In this document: piece after piece, positions 8,704 to 17,720 of the stretch
Numbering within the stretch: the first letter of the stretch is position 1
How the letters are laid out: each line of letters begins with the position of its first letter
Origin: Pseudomonadota bacterium
GTDB taxonomy: Bacteria; Pseudomonadota; Alphaproteobacteria; Azospirillales; Azospirillaceae
Reading direction: 5' to 3'
Assembly: GCA_023411035.1 (NCBI GenBank)
Contig: JAEYPE010000156.1
Coordinates: forward strand, 1-46,897
DNA length: 46,897 nt
Notes under the pieces: generated by a model
What the model saw: the letters and a program-made list of their open reading frames with translations, nothing else
Told to the model about the DNA's origin: nothing
Databases searched by the model: none
Position numbers and translations under genes: made by a program

Positions 8704-8934
8704 CTTCGCCTGCGCGCGTTTTCTCGACTTGGACGGGGCGACTTGATGGCCGGCATCGGCTTGTCGGATGCGCCCTTCCAGGGCGGATGCTCGCCTCACT
8801 GCGGGCAGGCCGTTGGCGCGGACCGCCTCTTTGTCGAAGGAGGCCGGGGAATGCGAAAAAATTTTGGACGGCTGGAACAAAAGGTCGCGCATTTGCCGTC
8901 AGAGGAATAACAGGTCATTATGGAGTGAACGGTC

Positions 8935-10140
8935 TTGAGCATTGCCGAAGCCCCACTGGACGTTCGGGACACCTTCTTCGCCCACGGCGATGAGGCCGAC
9001 GACGCCCTGTACCCGCATCTCTACCATTTGTCGCCGCGCTTCTTCTTCCAGTTCCTCCCTCGCCCGGTCCAGCCCAGTCCTCCGGAATTTCTGTATCTCC
9101 CCATGCCGAAGCGGGATTCGGAGGCTGCGCACCAGCGTATGTCCCTGTACGGCTTGATGGCCCAGTGGAATCTCGCTTGGGAGTCGGCGCAGCTTCGTCC
9201 CCAGATGTTTGGCCATAACCTCGCCGAGGTCGCTCCGAACTTGCGACTGCGCGAGGACGCCAACGTTTTCCTGTTGCCCGACACCAGCAACAAACTTGAT
9301 GTCCTCCTGCCGCTCTACATGCTGCTGCCGCGCAACACGCTTGAGCGGTTCGGCTTGCCTCCGCTACGGCGGCCAACGTGGCCCAGTTCCTTCATGCTCG
9401 GCGAGCACGACCTATTTCCCCAGGATGTAGCGCAGCGCGTGGCCGCCGCTTTTGCCTCCCTTGTGTGGCCGTTCATGGTCTCCGGCTCACCCCAGAGCGC
9501 GTTTCGCCGGGACGACTCGCTGGTCATGCTGTCGCACAATTTGGACTTCTGGCTGCCGCATGTGTTCAGCGTCGTCCAGGATCGCTTGCGCGGTCTGGAC
9601 TTGGTGGAGTTCGAGAACAAGAAGGAACCGCAGAAGCTCCGCCGTCTCCGCCGCGACGCTCCGGAGGGCGTTTGGGTCGACCGGTGCCGCCAAGGCGGTT
9701 CTGTGTGGCTTGGACGAGACGACGCGCGCCAGGCGTTGGCCAAAGTGGTGGAGAAGGCCGACCACGACGGTCAATTGTCGGGCATCATTGATGGTATCCG
9801 CAGCAACCGCGTCGAGGAAGATTTCTCCTCACGCTGGTCCTTTGCCCGTGAAGACTTCGAGCGGAAACTCTACGACAAGCGGGCCAAGGTCAAAGTCCGC
9901 TTCGTCGAACTCGAACGGGCGGAATGCGTGGTCGGGCCGCACAGCGACATCACCGACAATCTGCTCTGGCAGGACTTCGTTGCCCTCCTCGACCGGAAGG
10001 AGCGGCAGATCGTGGTGTGTCTGACCCGCGGTACCACCAAGCTCACGGAGATCGCAACCGAACTCGGCTATGCCAATCACAGCCCCGTGTCGAAGGCTTT
10101 GGTGCGGATACGTGAAAAGGTGCGCAAGCTTCTCATGTGA
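8935..10140 (+). CDS. Uncharacterised protein with C-terminal sigma-70 region 4-like helix-turn-helix
   Basis: A 401-residue soluble protein. The last 55 residues (LLDRKERQIVVCL, then LTEIATELGYANHSPVSKAL) look like a helix-turn-helix of the sigma-70 region 4/LuxR type. The first 340 residues have no motif I recognise, are rich in aromatic and proline residues near the N-terminus (SPRFFFQFLPRPVQPSPP), and are basic in the middle. It starts with TTG at 8935, with GGAG about 12 bases upstream. The protein could be a DNA-binding regulator or an unusual sigma-like factor with a large sensor or effector domain. It shares direction and region with the 7560 gene. Confidence 0.65.
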   Translation: MSIAEAPLDVRDTFFAHGDEADDALYPHLYHLSPRFFFQFLPRPVQPSPPEFLYLPMPKRDSEAAHQRMSLYGLMAQWNLAWESAQLRPQMFGHNLAEVAPNLRLREDANVFLLPDTSNKLDVLLPLYMLLPRNTLERFGLPPLRRPTWPSSFMLGEHDLFPQDVAQRVAAAFASLVWPFMVSGSPQSAFRRDDSLVMLSHNLDFWLPHVFSVVQDRLRGLDLVEFENKKEPQKLRRLRRDAPEGVWVDRCRQGGSVWLGRDDARQALAKVVEKADHDGQLSGIIDGIRSNRVEEDFSSRWSFAREDFERKLYDKRAKVKVRFVELERAECVVGPHSDITDNLLWQDFVALLDRKERQIVVCLTRGTTKLTEIATELGYANHSPVSKALVRIREKVRKLLM

Positions 10141-10509
10141 TCGGGGCGCCAGCCAACCGGGCAGCGTCAGCGGCGTCCCGGCGCTCCGCCAAGGCTGTGG
10201 CGCGGACCGGGCGTTTGGTCGAACTGGTCGCCACAATCGTACCCATCCGGTGAGTGACGCGGATACCCACCATCCATAACGCCGCTGAGTCCGGACAGAA
10301 GCCCACCCTTGCCCGCATTGGACGGCAGTTGGTGTTCACCGCCACCGGGGCAAGGGTCTGGGTGCTCGGCCGCCTCGTCGTGCCCGCCGACCCCGCCCGC
10401 GCCGCCGCGAGATCCGCGAGCTCGTCGGACAGGCCGCTGGGCGATGCGGGCGCGCCGGGAGGGCATAGTCAGCGCATCATGGGCGTTCTGCTACGCCTCC
10501 TGTTGCCCC
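10141..10509. other. Gap with no recognisable gene
   Basis: About 370 bases between the 8935 gene and the helicase remnant. Short open frames exist on both strands, but none has a convincing start site, domain or codon pattern. I see no RNA gene or clear terminator. Confidence 0.5.
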
Positions 10510-10957
10510 TCAGCTCCGCCCTTCATCGGTCAGTGCTTCCCACGTCTGGAGCGCTGTGGACATCCGTCGCAACGTATCGGCAAACGATTCCCTCTCGTCT
10601 CCAGGGAGCACGAATGGTAAAATGGCTTTAAAACGTTGATGGCAACCGACCCTGCCCATTTGACGGCGCATAATTCTCTGCAAGGCCAGCTTTTCTGGAC
10701 GGTCAAAACCTTCGCGCACCATGCCGCTGATGGTCGAAAGCACTAACGGCATAGGCTGCCCGACTCCGCTCGCCGCCAGCCGGTGCCGGTGAACTTGGGC
10801 AACCACGCCGAAAGCGTAGGCCACGTCAGGCAGCAACCGAGCGACAAATTTCCGCGCGGTGCGGCATTTTCCAAGTTTGGAGGCCGATACACCGGTCGCT
10901 AACTCAAGCTCTCGCAGCGGTGTCCCGGCAACCCAAAGCGGGAGCAGGGCGGAGGGC
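10510..10957 (-). pseudogene. C-terminal remnant of a DEAD/DEAH-type helicase-like protein
   Basis: About 145 residues, from PLWVAGTPLRELEL to the stop at 10510. The pattern LPDVAYAFGVVAQVHRHRL, then PLVLSTISGMVREGFDRPEKLALQ and RVGCHQRFKAI, is of the kind I associate with the extreme C-terminus of large superfamily-2 helicases on mobile elements. The family name is tentative. The frame is interrupted exactly where the IS6-type element begins (about 10955), and no upstream helicase sequence appears on the other side of the IS. The rest of the gene was therefore lost, not merely split. Confidence 0.45.
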
Positions 10958-11760
10958 TTTGTCACGTGAACTGGACCAACGCACCGGAAGCCCGGAGCCT
11001 CAGATGGGTTCACACTGCGGCGGTCGCGGCCTGCCAATCGGTCATCGCCTGCGCCCGGACGGTGCGCAGGGTGCGGCGGGAAACCAAGTGGCGCTGGAGG
11101 TTGAAGGTGTTGTAGGTGGCGGCGTGCATCGAGACGAATCGCTGGGCGGCTGCGGGCGATTTGAACCGCTGAATCTTGCCCTCTCGTCGCCGCACCGGCT
11201 GGTGCGAGACTTCGGCTCGGTTGTTGGTTCGCCGCCCTTGCTCATGACGGGCCGTCAGGCCAAGGTCGCGGAAGGCGGCCCCGTAGGAGCGGAGCTTGTC
11301 GGTGGTGACCTGGGTGGGGGCGAAGCCACGCTTCTTCAGCAGCTTGCGCATCAACTTCAAGGCCGCAGCCTTGTCGCGCCGGCGCTGGACGAGCACCTCC
11401 AACACCTCGCCTTCGTCATCGACGGCCCGCCACAAGTACATGAGCCGGCCGCTGACCCTGATCACCATCTCGTCAAAATGCCAGCGTGGGCTGGGCCTTG
11501 GCCGGAGGCGCCGCAGGTTGCCGGCGATGGCCGGCCCGAACTTCACGACCCAGCGGCGGACCGTCTCGTATGACACGTCGATGCCGCGTTCAGCCAGCAG
11601 TTCCTCGACGTCCCGGTAGCTCAGCGTGAACCGCAGATACAGCCAGATCGCGTGCTGGATCACGGCGGGCGGGAACTGGTGGCGGGCATACGAGAGCGGC
11701 GACATCCGGCGAGGATAACCGTCATGACCGGCAAGCTGCCACCGTTGCCGTGACAATGCC
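10955..11760. mobile_element. IS6-family insertion sequence
   Basis: The transposase gene is flanked by similar ends. The left end reads GGCTTTGTCACG from 10955. The right end, read inward from 11760 on the opposite strand, is GGCATTGTCACG. The length of 806 bp is normal for IS6. The flanking 8-mers (GGGCGGAG on the left, GCAGCTGC on the right) do not match, so there is no target duplication. This fits IS6-mediated deletion or cointegrate resolution next to the helicase remnant. Confidence 0.8.
11010..11705 (-). CDS. IS6-family transposase
   Basis: A 231-residue DDE transposase of the IS6/IS26 type. Residues 1 to 60 form the N-terminal helix-turn-helix (SYRDVEELLAERGIDVSYETVRRW). The catalytic motifs are HFDEM (D78), TTDKLRSYGAAF (D136) and the NNRAE box (E165). 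The Lys/Arg-rich end is typical. I chose the ATG at 11705 because the upstream ATG at 11756 lies inside the terminal repeat. The frame is intact, so the element may still be active and able to drive IS6-type replicative fusions. Confidence 0.92.
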   Translation of the reverse strand: MSPLSYARHQFPPAVIQHAIWLYLRFTLSYRDVEELLAERGIDVSYETVRRWVVKFGPAIAGNLRRLRPRPSPRWHFDEMVIRVSGRLMYLWRAVDDEGEVLEVLVQRRRDKAAALKLMRKLLKKRGFAPTQVTTDKLRSYGAAFRDLGLTARHEQGRRTNNRAEVSHQPVRRREGKIQRFKSPAAAQRFVSMHAATYNTFNLQRHLVSRRTLRTVRAQAMTDWQAATAAV

Positions 11761-11933
11761 GCAGCTGCTCATCACGAGCGGTTCGCGGCGGGGCGATGGT
11801 CAGCGTTGCAGCTCAAGAGGTAGCAATCATGAGGTCACTCATCTGAAAACGCGAATCACGCTGAATCGTTCGCCACAATCCTGGTTATCTTGCGCAAAAT
11901 TTGTTCAATATTGCTTCTACGAGGCTCGGCACG

Positions 11934-12170
11934 ATGGTCGATTATCCGCCAAGCATAGCGCTCGATGGGTGCCGGACCGCTTACTTATGCCTCCGTCAGG
12001 CTCAGTATGCATGCTCCGACGAGGCTGCCCAAAAAGAAGGCATTCTGTGTTTTTCCTCTATGGCGAAGAATTACGCCGAGATGGTGCTGCGCCATGGAAA
12101 TATAATCCAGCGCTGGGAAGCAAAACAATTGCTCAAAAAAGTTCTGCGAGCTTGCAGGAGTGAAAATTGA
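11934..12170 (+). CDS. Small hypothetical protein (78 residues)
   Basis: An ORF in lower-GC DNA than its surroundings. The protein begins MVDYPPSIALDGCRTAYLCL and is mostly helical, with four cysteines and a basic end (KQLLKKVLRACRSEN). No signal peptide or membrane helix and no family recognised. GAGG lies about 9 bases before the ATG; an in-frame ATG at 11901 is an alternative. A 7+2+7 hairpin (TGAAAAT-TG-ATTTTCA, 12161 to 12176) spans the stop codon and could end transcription. It lies between the IS6 element and the histidine kinase gene. Confidence 0.45.
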   Translation: MVDYPPSIALDGCRTAYLCLRQAQYACSDEAAQKEGILCFSSMAKNYAEMVLRHGNIIQRWEAKQLLKKVLRACRSEN

Positions 12171-12320
12171 TTTTCACAGGAAGGGGTTTTTCCGGATGGA
12201 GTGCGGGAAAGCAGTAGAGACGGTTTATGATAGGACTGACAGCTCTGCCTCAAGGCATACGCCGATGCCTATCCTTTAGGCGGCCGCATTTTTATCTAAT
12301 CACATACCGGTGTATTTTTG

Positions 12321-12326
12321 TATAAT
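12321..12326 (+). promoter_or_regulatory. Consensus -10 box TATAAT before the histidine kinase gene
   Basis: A perfect TATAAT in an AT-rich patch, 39 bases before the TTG start at 12365. I see no good -35 hexamer at the normal spacing, so the promoter may need an activator. Confidence 0.4.
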
Positions 12327-12364
12327 GCTCCAGGGAAGAAAAGGGCGGCCCTTGGAGACAGGAA

Positions 12365-15300
12365 TTGCTGAAGTCCTTACAGAAGCGAGCGCCTCGTAAA
12401 AAAGCCAACCGCCTGCTGTCATTCCTCCTGCTCATCGCTGCTCCGTTGCTGGCGTTCGAGCTCTTTCCGATCATGCAGCTTCATACGGCCCGTGAGGCCG
12501 AGCTTCGACAGGATGCCAGCCACTTTCTCGACCTTGTGGACGCGGAACAAAGACGGATCATACAGGACATCCATCACATCCTGTTCGCTCTTACCGAAGC
12601 GGGGGTGGGGAGTATGGACGCCACGGCCTGCCAGGAGGTCATGTACCGGATCAGGGCCAAGTATCCGAGCTACATGGCAATGGAAATTTCCGGCGCGAAC
12701 GGTGCCGTATGGTGCTCGACGGACTCCATGACGGTGGGGCGGGTGATTGCAGGTCGGCTCCTCCAGGATGCGGCGAGCACCGATGGCATCGTCACAGGCC
12801 AGTCCATGCGATCGCCGATCACGGGACAACCCGCCATTCCCTTCGCCCGTGCCCATCGCCGGGAGGATGGAGGTTACCATGGAGTGATTGCGGCACTTCT
12901 CGACACCGCTTGGCTGCGGGAGTCCCTCACGCAGGAATCTTTGCCGGACAACACCTGTCTCCTTGTCGCCGACCGTGACGGAACGGTTCTCGCAACCATC
13001 CCTGACGCACCGGAACTGGCCGGCCGCTTGTTGCCGGAACCGTTCGGTCCTTTGTTGCGCGAGGCGACCAAAGGTGTGGTTGAATTGGCGGGGATGGACG
13101 GTCGGCCACGGGTGTTTGCCTATTCACCAGCAACGTCGGGTGCCCGGGGCCTGTATCTGCACGTCGGGCTCGACAAAGCGACGGCGATGCGTCCCATCCA
13201 CACCGCAACCTTCTGGACCGTGGCCATCTTTCTTGGGCTGCTCCTGACCACGGGCCTCGGCGCCCTGTGGGGTATACGCCGTTTCCTGAGAGTGCGCGAA
13301 GAGGCCCAACACTCCGCCCGCAAAGTCAGCGTGTTGCTGGCCAACACCGTGGATGGCGTCATCGAGTTCGATCGGGACTGGCAATTCCTCGAACTCAACG
13401 ACATGGCCAGGACCCTGGTCGCTCAAGGCCGCGACCTGCTCGGCATGCGGCTGTGGGACGCCTTTCCCGAACTCGCCGAAGGCCAGTTGGCGGATGAGTT
13501 GCACAGGTCCATGACCGAACGGGTTCCGGTGGACGTCGAATTCCGCGGTCCCCAGACCGGCCGCTGGTTCTGGCTCCGAGCGTTTCCCACCCCGAGGGGC
13601 CTGACCGTCCATCTTTTGGACATTTCCCGACGGACGATGGCCGAAGAGGAGCTTCGGGCAAGCAACGAACGCCTCAGCTTGGCCCTGCAGTCGGCTCAGG
13701 CCGGCAGTTTCGACTGGGATTTGCGCACCGGGCGCGGGCACTGGTCGGAGGGCAGTTATCGCCTGTTCGGCTTGGACCCGGAGAGCGATGCTCCCTGCTT
13801 GGAATCCTGGCTCCGTACAGTGAGACCGGACGATGTCGAAACCATCACTGCCGCGGCTCAGGCGCAGCTCTTCGGTGAGCGGAAGCCCTATCTCGCACTG
13901 GAATACCGCATCATGCTCCCGGATGGGGCGGTCCGATGGGTGTTATCCACCGGGCGCGTCCATTACGACACGGACGGCACGCCGTTGCGCATGAGCGGCC
14001 TGAACATCAACATCACCGAGCGCAAGTCCGTGGAGGCGGCCTTGCAGCGGAGCGAACGGAATCTCGCCATTGCCTTGAACGCCGCAAACGCCGGTCTGTG
14101 GGATCTCGATCTCCGCACTGGTGTCGTAACCTGGTCGGACGGCATGTACCGTCTGTTGGGTGTCGATCCGACGACGTTCCACCCCAGTGAACCCGCGTTC
14201 TACGACTTGGTTGTTGCGGACGATCACCCGGCGTTGCGGCAGGCCGTGCAGGACGTGCTTGAAGGCAGGCGGCCGGATTACCAGGCAGAGTTTCGCATCT
14301 CGCATCCGGTAAAGGGGGTCTGCTGGTTACTGGGAGTGGGGCGGGCGGAACATGATGGCAGCGGTCGTCCAGTCCGCCTGAGCGGCATGAACATGGACGT
14401 CTCCGAGCGTCGGGCGATGGAGCAGGCTCTGCGGGATGCCAAGACCCTGGCCGATGAAGCCAACCAGTCCAAGTCCAGATTCCTGGCCGCCGCCAGCCAC
14501 GATTTGCGGCAACCGCTCCAGTCGGCTTTGCTGTTCGCCGGCGTTTTGCAGTCTCATGCCCTCGAGGACCGGAGCCGCCGGTCGCTGATGGCCCTGGAGC
14601 GTGCCTTGGACACGTTGAAGGCCCTGCTCGACAGCCTGCTCGACGTCTCTCGCTTGGATGTCGGAACGATTGTGCCTCAGGTCCGTGACATGCCGCTTGC
14701 GTCGCTGCTGGATGAGATGCGAGCCGCTTATTCACCGATCGCGGCGAGCAGGGGTCTGGAACTCCATGTCACCGACCCCGGACCAGCTCTGGCGGTGCGA
14801 AGCGATCCGGTGCTGCTCGGTCGCATATTGCGCAATCTGGTCGAGAATGCTTTGCGCTACACCCCTGAAGGCTATGTGCGGGTCGTCTGCGACATCGCTC
14901 CCGACCGCGTGAGCATCCAGGTTCACGACAGTGGAATCGGCATATCCGCCGAGCAGATGGGTCGGGTGTTCGAAGAGTTCCATCAGGTCAACAACCCGGA
15001 ACGCGACCGGAGCCAAGGGTTGGGCCTGGGGCTTGCCATCGTGCAGCGGCTCTCCCATCTGCTTGATCACCCGGTGACCGTACGCTCCGAACCGGGGCGT
15101 GGGTCGACCTTTGCGGTCGACGTTTCCCTTGCGGGCGCCGCGGGGACAAGTCCGCCCCGGCCCAAGCCGGTTGTAACGGCCGACGGGCAATGGCGTTTGG
15201 CTGTTCTGATCGATGACGACGTGATCGTGCTCTCCGGGTTGCGGACTTTGTTCATGGAGTGGGGCTACGAGGTCGTCATCGCTGGGTCCGCGGCGCAGGC

Positions 15301-15559
15301 TCTCGAAGGTCTGCGAGACATGCCGCGTGCGCCGGACCTTGTCGTCGCGGATTACCGACTGCGAGGAGGCGAAGTCGGAACGGACGCCGTTGCCTCCATC
15401 CGCGCACAGGCTGGCCATCCGATACCCGGCATCATTCTGACCGGGGATATGGGGTCTGACAGCGAACGTGACGCCACAGACCTTGGCGTGACATTCCTCC
15501 GCAAACCCGTCGCCTCCAATCAACTCCTTGCCGCCGTGCAGGAGCTTCTCGGCAGCTGA
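12365..15559 (+). CDS. Hybrid sensor histidine kinase with periplasmic sensor, three PAS domains and receiver
   Basis: A 1064-residue inner-membrane protein. The N-terminal membrane segment (residues about 18 to 38) is followed by a Cache-like periplasmic domain to about 278 and a second membrane helix (about 280 to 305). Three PAS modules follow, at about 320 to 430, 435 to 560 and 565 to 690. The kinase has the H-box SHDLRQPLQ (H712), an ATPase domain (N box LVENALRYTPEG, G boxes DSGIGIS and GLGLGLAI), and a C-terminal receiver with acidic pocket DDD and phospho-acceptor D996, ending with the conserved LRKP Lys. It starts at TTG, with GGAGACAGG just upstream. The HDLRQPLQ type resembles NahK-like kinases. 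The signal and output are unknown; an HD-GYP fragment downstream hints at a lost partner. Confidence 0.92.
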   Translation: MLKSLQKRAPRKKANRLLSFLLLIAAPLLAFELFPIMQLHTAREAELRQDASHFLDLVDAEQRRIIQDIHHILFALTEAGVGSMDATACQEVMYRIRAKYPSYMAMEISGANGAVWCSTDSMTVGRVIAGRLLQDAASTDGIVTGQSMRSPITGQPAIPFARAHRREDGGYHGVIAALLDTAWLRESLTQESLPDNTCLLVADRDGTVLATIPDAPELAGRLLPEPFGPLLREATKGVVELAGMDGRPRVFAYSPATSGARGLYLHVGLDKATAMRPIHTATFWTVAIFLGLLLTTGLGALWGIRRFLRVREEAQHSARKVSVLLANTVDGVIEFDRDWQFLELNDMARTLVAQGRDLLGMRLWDAFPELAEGQLADELHRSMTERVPVDVEFRGPQTGRWFWLRAFPTPRGLTVHLLDISRRTMAEEELRASNERLSLALQSAQAGSFDWDLRTGRGHWSEGSYRLFGLDPESDAPCLESWLRTVRPDDVETITAAAQAQLFGERKPYLALEYRIMLPDGAVRWVLSTGRVHYDTDGTPLRMSGLNINITERKSVEAALQRSERNLAIALNAANAGLWDLDLRTGVVTWSDGMYRLLGVDPTTFHPSEPAFYDLVVADDHPALRQAVQDVLEGRRPDYQAEFRISHPVKGVCWLLGVGRAEHDGSGRPVRLSGMNMDVSERRAMEQALRDAKTLADEANQSKSRFLAAASHDLRQPLQSALLFAGVLQSHALEDRSRRSLMALERALDTLKALLDSLLDVSRLDVGTIVPQVRDMPLASLLDEMRAAYSPIAASRGLELHVTDPGPALAVRSDPVLLGRILRNLVENALRYTPEGYVRVVCDIAPDRVSIQVHDSGIGISAEQMGRVFEEFHQVNNPERDRSQGLGLGLAIVQRLSHLLDHPVTVRSEPGRGSTFAVDVSLAGAAGTSPPRPKPVVTADGQWRLAVLIDDDVIVLSGLRTLFMEWGYEVVIAGSAAQALEGLRDMPRAPDLVVADYRLRGGEVGTDAVASIRAQAGHPIPGIILTGDMGSDSERDATDLGVTFLRKPVASNQLLAAVQELLGS

Positions 15560-15729
15560 CCCGCCCTCATCGCTGAGTTGGTTCGGTCCGCACCGGGTTC
15601 GGCAAAGGCCGTCCTGCTCGTATCATGCCGTTGTGGAAACGCCTTCGCTTTGAGCACGGCAAGGGCATGCCCATCGATCATGCCGCCAAGCGCGTTCTGG
15701 GAATATCCCAACGGCCTTTCCGCGTGGCC

Positions 15730-15804
15730 ATTCCACTGGAAGCGCGCATTGTCGCGGTCGCCGACGTGTTCGACGCGCTCACATCGGAACGTCCCTACAG
15801 CGGT
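15730..15804 (+). pseudogene. Fragment of an HD-GYP phosphodiesterase gene
   Basis: About 25 codons read IPLEARIVAVADVFDALTSE followed by RPYSG. This is the signature core of HD-GYP cyclic-di-GMP phosphodiesterases, where the sequence normally continues toward the end of the domain. Nothing recognisable as HD-GYP lies before 15727. After 15804 the DNA becomes IS701 transposase on the opposite strand. The 170 bases between the kinase stop and this fragment are unassigned. The original gene was probably a neighbour, and perhaps an output partner, of the kinase. Confidence 0.65.
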
Positions 15805-15810
15805 CAGGAT

Positions 15811-16503
15811 GTTCAGCACCTCGTTGCCGCGCACCGCCAGCACGTAGGGAACCCCGCGCTGCTCCAGCAGCACGCGCAGGCTTTTGTCCGAGCCGTAGAG
15901 CGCGTCCGCCGCCACCCAACCGCACGGCTCGCCGGTATCCAGGGCCTGCGCGATCATCGCCCGCGCCATCGCCGGCTTGGTGGCGAACGCCACGTCGGCC
16001 GGGACGCGCCCCTCGCGCCGATGCGCGTCATCCAGCCAGTCCTCGGGCAGATAGAGGCGGCGGTCAATCAGCGCGTGGCCCCGGTCGGTGGCGTAGGCTA
16101 GGAACACACCGACTTGGCAGTTGTCGATGCGCCCGGCGGTGCCGGAGTATTGCCGGGCCACGTCGACGGAGTGCTCGCCCTTCTTGAGAAAGCCGGTCTC
16201 ATCGACGATGAGCACACCATCGCGGCCGAGCTGCTCGACGACGTAGGCGCGACACACGTCGCGGACACGGTCTTGGTCCCACAGTACATGGCTGAGCACC
16301 CGCTGCGTGCGCCAGGGCCGGGCGTCGCCGATCTGTTCGGCCAGCTGCCAGCCGTTCTTGCGCTTGGCGCCGCCGAGCAGCCCTTCCAGGTACTTGCGGG
16401 CCTGCCGACGCGGCTCGGCACGCGCGAACTCACCAGAAATGCGGCCGAACAGCTCATCGAGCTGGGACGGCCAACCCGTCAACACATCCAGAGCGGCGGT
16501 CAT
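15811..16503 (-). pseudogene. IS701-family transposase, C-terminally truncated
   Basis: The ATG at 16503, with GAGGAGG upstream, opens a frame of 230 residues matching the N-terminal half of IS701-type (DDE_5) transposases. Motifs include WRTQRVLSHVLWDQD, LIVDETGF (first Asp, D101), KKGEHSVDVARQYSGTAG and GWVAADALYG (second Asp, D200). Homology stops at VRGNEVL near 15814, where the HD-GYP fragment begins. The frame stays open to 15520 but codes for unrelated residues. The catalytic Glu and the rest of the protein (full length about 400 residues) are missing, so it is inactive. Confidence 0.82.
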
Positions 16504-16664
16504 GGAAGCCTCCTCAAGCGGAGACTTCCTTCAACAGTTCACGCCCACCAGCCTCACAGGCTCAATTGTAGGAGTATAATTGTCAGCATCGATAAGAGCA
16601 GTCGAGATCATGGGCGCGAATTTACCAATAATAAATCAACGTTACTTTAGATCAAGGCGGCGGA

Positions 16665-16934
16665 CTAATTTTTAATTTTAGTTATTGCGGCATTAACCGT
16701 GCTGGTAATTGCATCTATGCGCTCGTGGATGGCCTCTCGATATTCAGTTTCTGCTTCATGTGAGTCTGCTTGAATTCGAAGAACATTGGCAGATGCATGT
16801 CCACTATCTGCGAGAGCCGCGAGAGCGGCGATAGGGTTGTCATATTGAAGCAAGTGATCGACAGTAACCAAGGAGAGCATGATTCTGATTGCATGAAGAT
16901 CTGCCGCAAACTTATCTTCGAAACTGATAGACAT
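16665..16934 (-). CDS. Small hypothetical protein (89 residues)
   Basis: The protein begins MSISFEDKFAADLHAIRIML and is predicted all-helical, with two probable amphipathic helices and a C-terminal ITSTVNAAITKIKN. I recognise no family. GGGGAGG lies 5 bases before the ATG, one of the best ribosome sites in the window. The gene and its surroundings (16,560 to 17,100) are distinctly AT-richer than the rest and use AT-ending codons, suggesting horizontal origin. Upstream lie an 11-bp inverted repeat and the 17,081 palindromic box. Being acidic and small, it could be a regulator or antitoxin-like partner, but nothing shows that. Confidence 0.6.
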   Translation of the reverse strand: MSISFEDKFAADLHAIRIMLSLVTVDHLLQYDNPIAALAALADSGHASANVLRIQADSHEAETEYREAIHERIDAITSTVNAAITKIKN

Positions 16935-16969
16935 AACGCCTCCCCTTATTCACCAATGATATTGCCAAA

Positions 16970-17057
16970 ACCAAATGTAACGTACAGCGGTTATTTCCGC
17001 AGCCCGGCGGTGCGCAGTTGCGACATCTATTTTATCTCCGTTTTGCTTTTGGCAATA
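16970..17057. repeat. 11-bp perfect inverted repeat in AT-rich DNA
   Basis: TATTGCCAAAA (16970 to 16980) and its complement TTTTGGCAATA (17047 to 17057) are separated by 66 bases. They lie upstream of the 16934 gene. They could be paired operator sites, or ends of a small vanished element. Confidence 0.4.
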
Positions 17058-17080
17058 GTATTATTTAGAAGGGCTCATCG

Positions 17081-17098
17081 CATCGTCCGAACGGACTA
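17081..17098. promoter_or_regulatory. Palindromic box CATCGTCC-N4-GGACTA, copy 1
   Basis: The box reads CATCGTCCGAACGGACTA. Its core GTCC-N4-GGAC is a perfect inverted repeat, and the 14 fixed positions are shared with copies at 40484 and 42218. It lies about 150 bases upstream of the minus-strand gene at 16934, in a region truncated by IS elements to its right. Confidence 0.55.
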
Positions 17099-17387
17099 GC
17101 TGTTTGATGGCGGAATGTTGTTGGGACCCGGTCTGTTGGGCCATCCAGGAATATGGCTGGATGTTCGCGGGGCTTGCCCGAGCGTGCCATGTCAAACGGA
17201 GCAAGGGCGCACAGCGGTCCGTCGCCGCCATGAAGAGCCCCAAACCCCCGGCCCGCTGATCCCGGTCAACCCCACCGCCGCCCTTTGGGTGGTGGCCCGT
17301 CAGGGCCAGGGTTGACGGGGAGCACGGACCGGGGATCATGACCAAGGCGGCGACCGCCGGCTCCGCGGCTTTCGGGGAGGAGCCGCT

Positions 17388-17667
17388 ATGTACCAGATCC
17401 ATCCCAACGCCCGCACCACCCCAGCCGTGCGCGCCGCCATCGCGGCGTCCACAGAGTCCTCCGGCGTGCTGGCCAAACGCTACGGCGTGAGCCCCGAGAC
17501 CATCCGCAAATGGCGCAAGCGCGGAACGGAGGACGTCCAGGACCACTCCTCGCGGCCTCAGCACCTGCGCTGGCGAGCCACCGACGAAGAACGGGCCATC
17601 GTCTGCGAGCTGCGCCGCTCAACCGGCTTCCCGCTCGACGACCTCACGTTCACGGTGCGCCACTTCC
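17388..17667 (+). pseudogene. IS481-family transposase, N-terminal fragment
   Basis: The ATG at 17388 (GGGGAGGAG upstream) opens 93 codons matching the N-terminus of IS481-type transposases: NARTTPAVRAAI, LAKRYGVSPETIRKWRKR (helix-turn-helix), then EERAIVCELRR and PLDDLTFTVRHFL. The frame meets the left end of the IS3 element at 17668 and continues in frame into it by chance. The catalytic domain is absent, and I do not find it on the far side of the IS3 element, so the remainder was deleted. Confidence 0.75.
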
Positions 17668-17720
17668 TGAACCGCGCCGGGATTCCCGGAGGCCCCGTTT
17701 CTTGGGAGACTGGGGTCATC

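Noticed and set aside
15625..16101. Plus-strand frame of 158 codons as an HD-GYP gene
   Set aside because: Only about 25 codons (15730 to 15804) match HD-GYP. The rest is antisense to the IS701 transposase.
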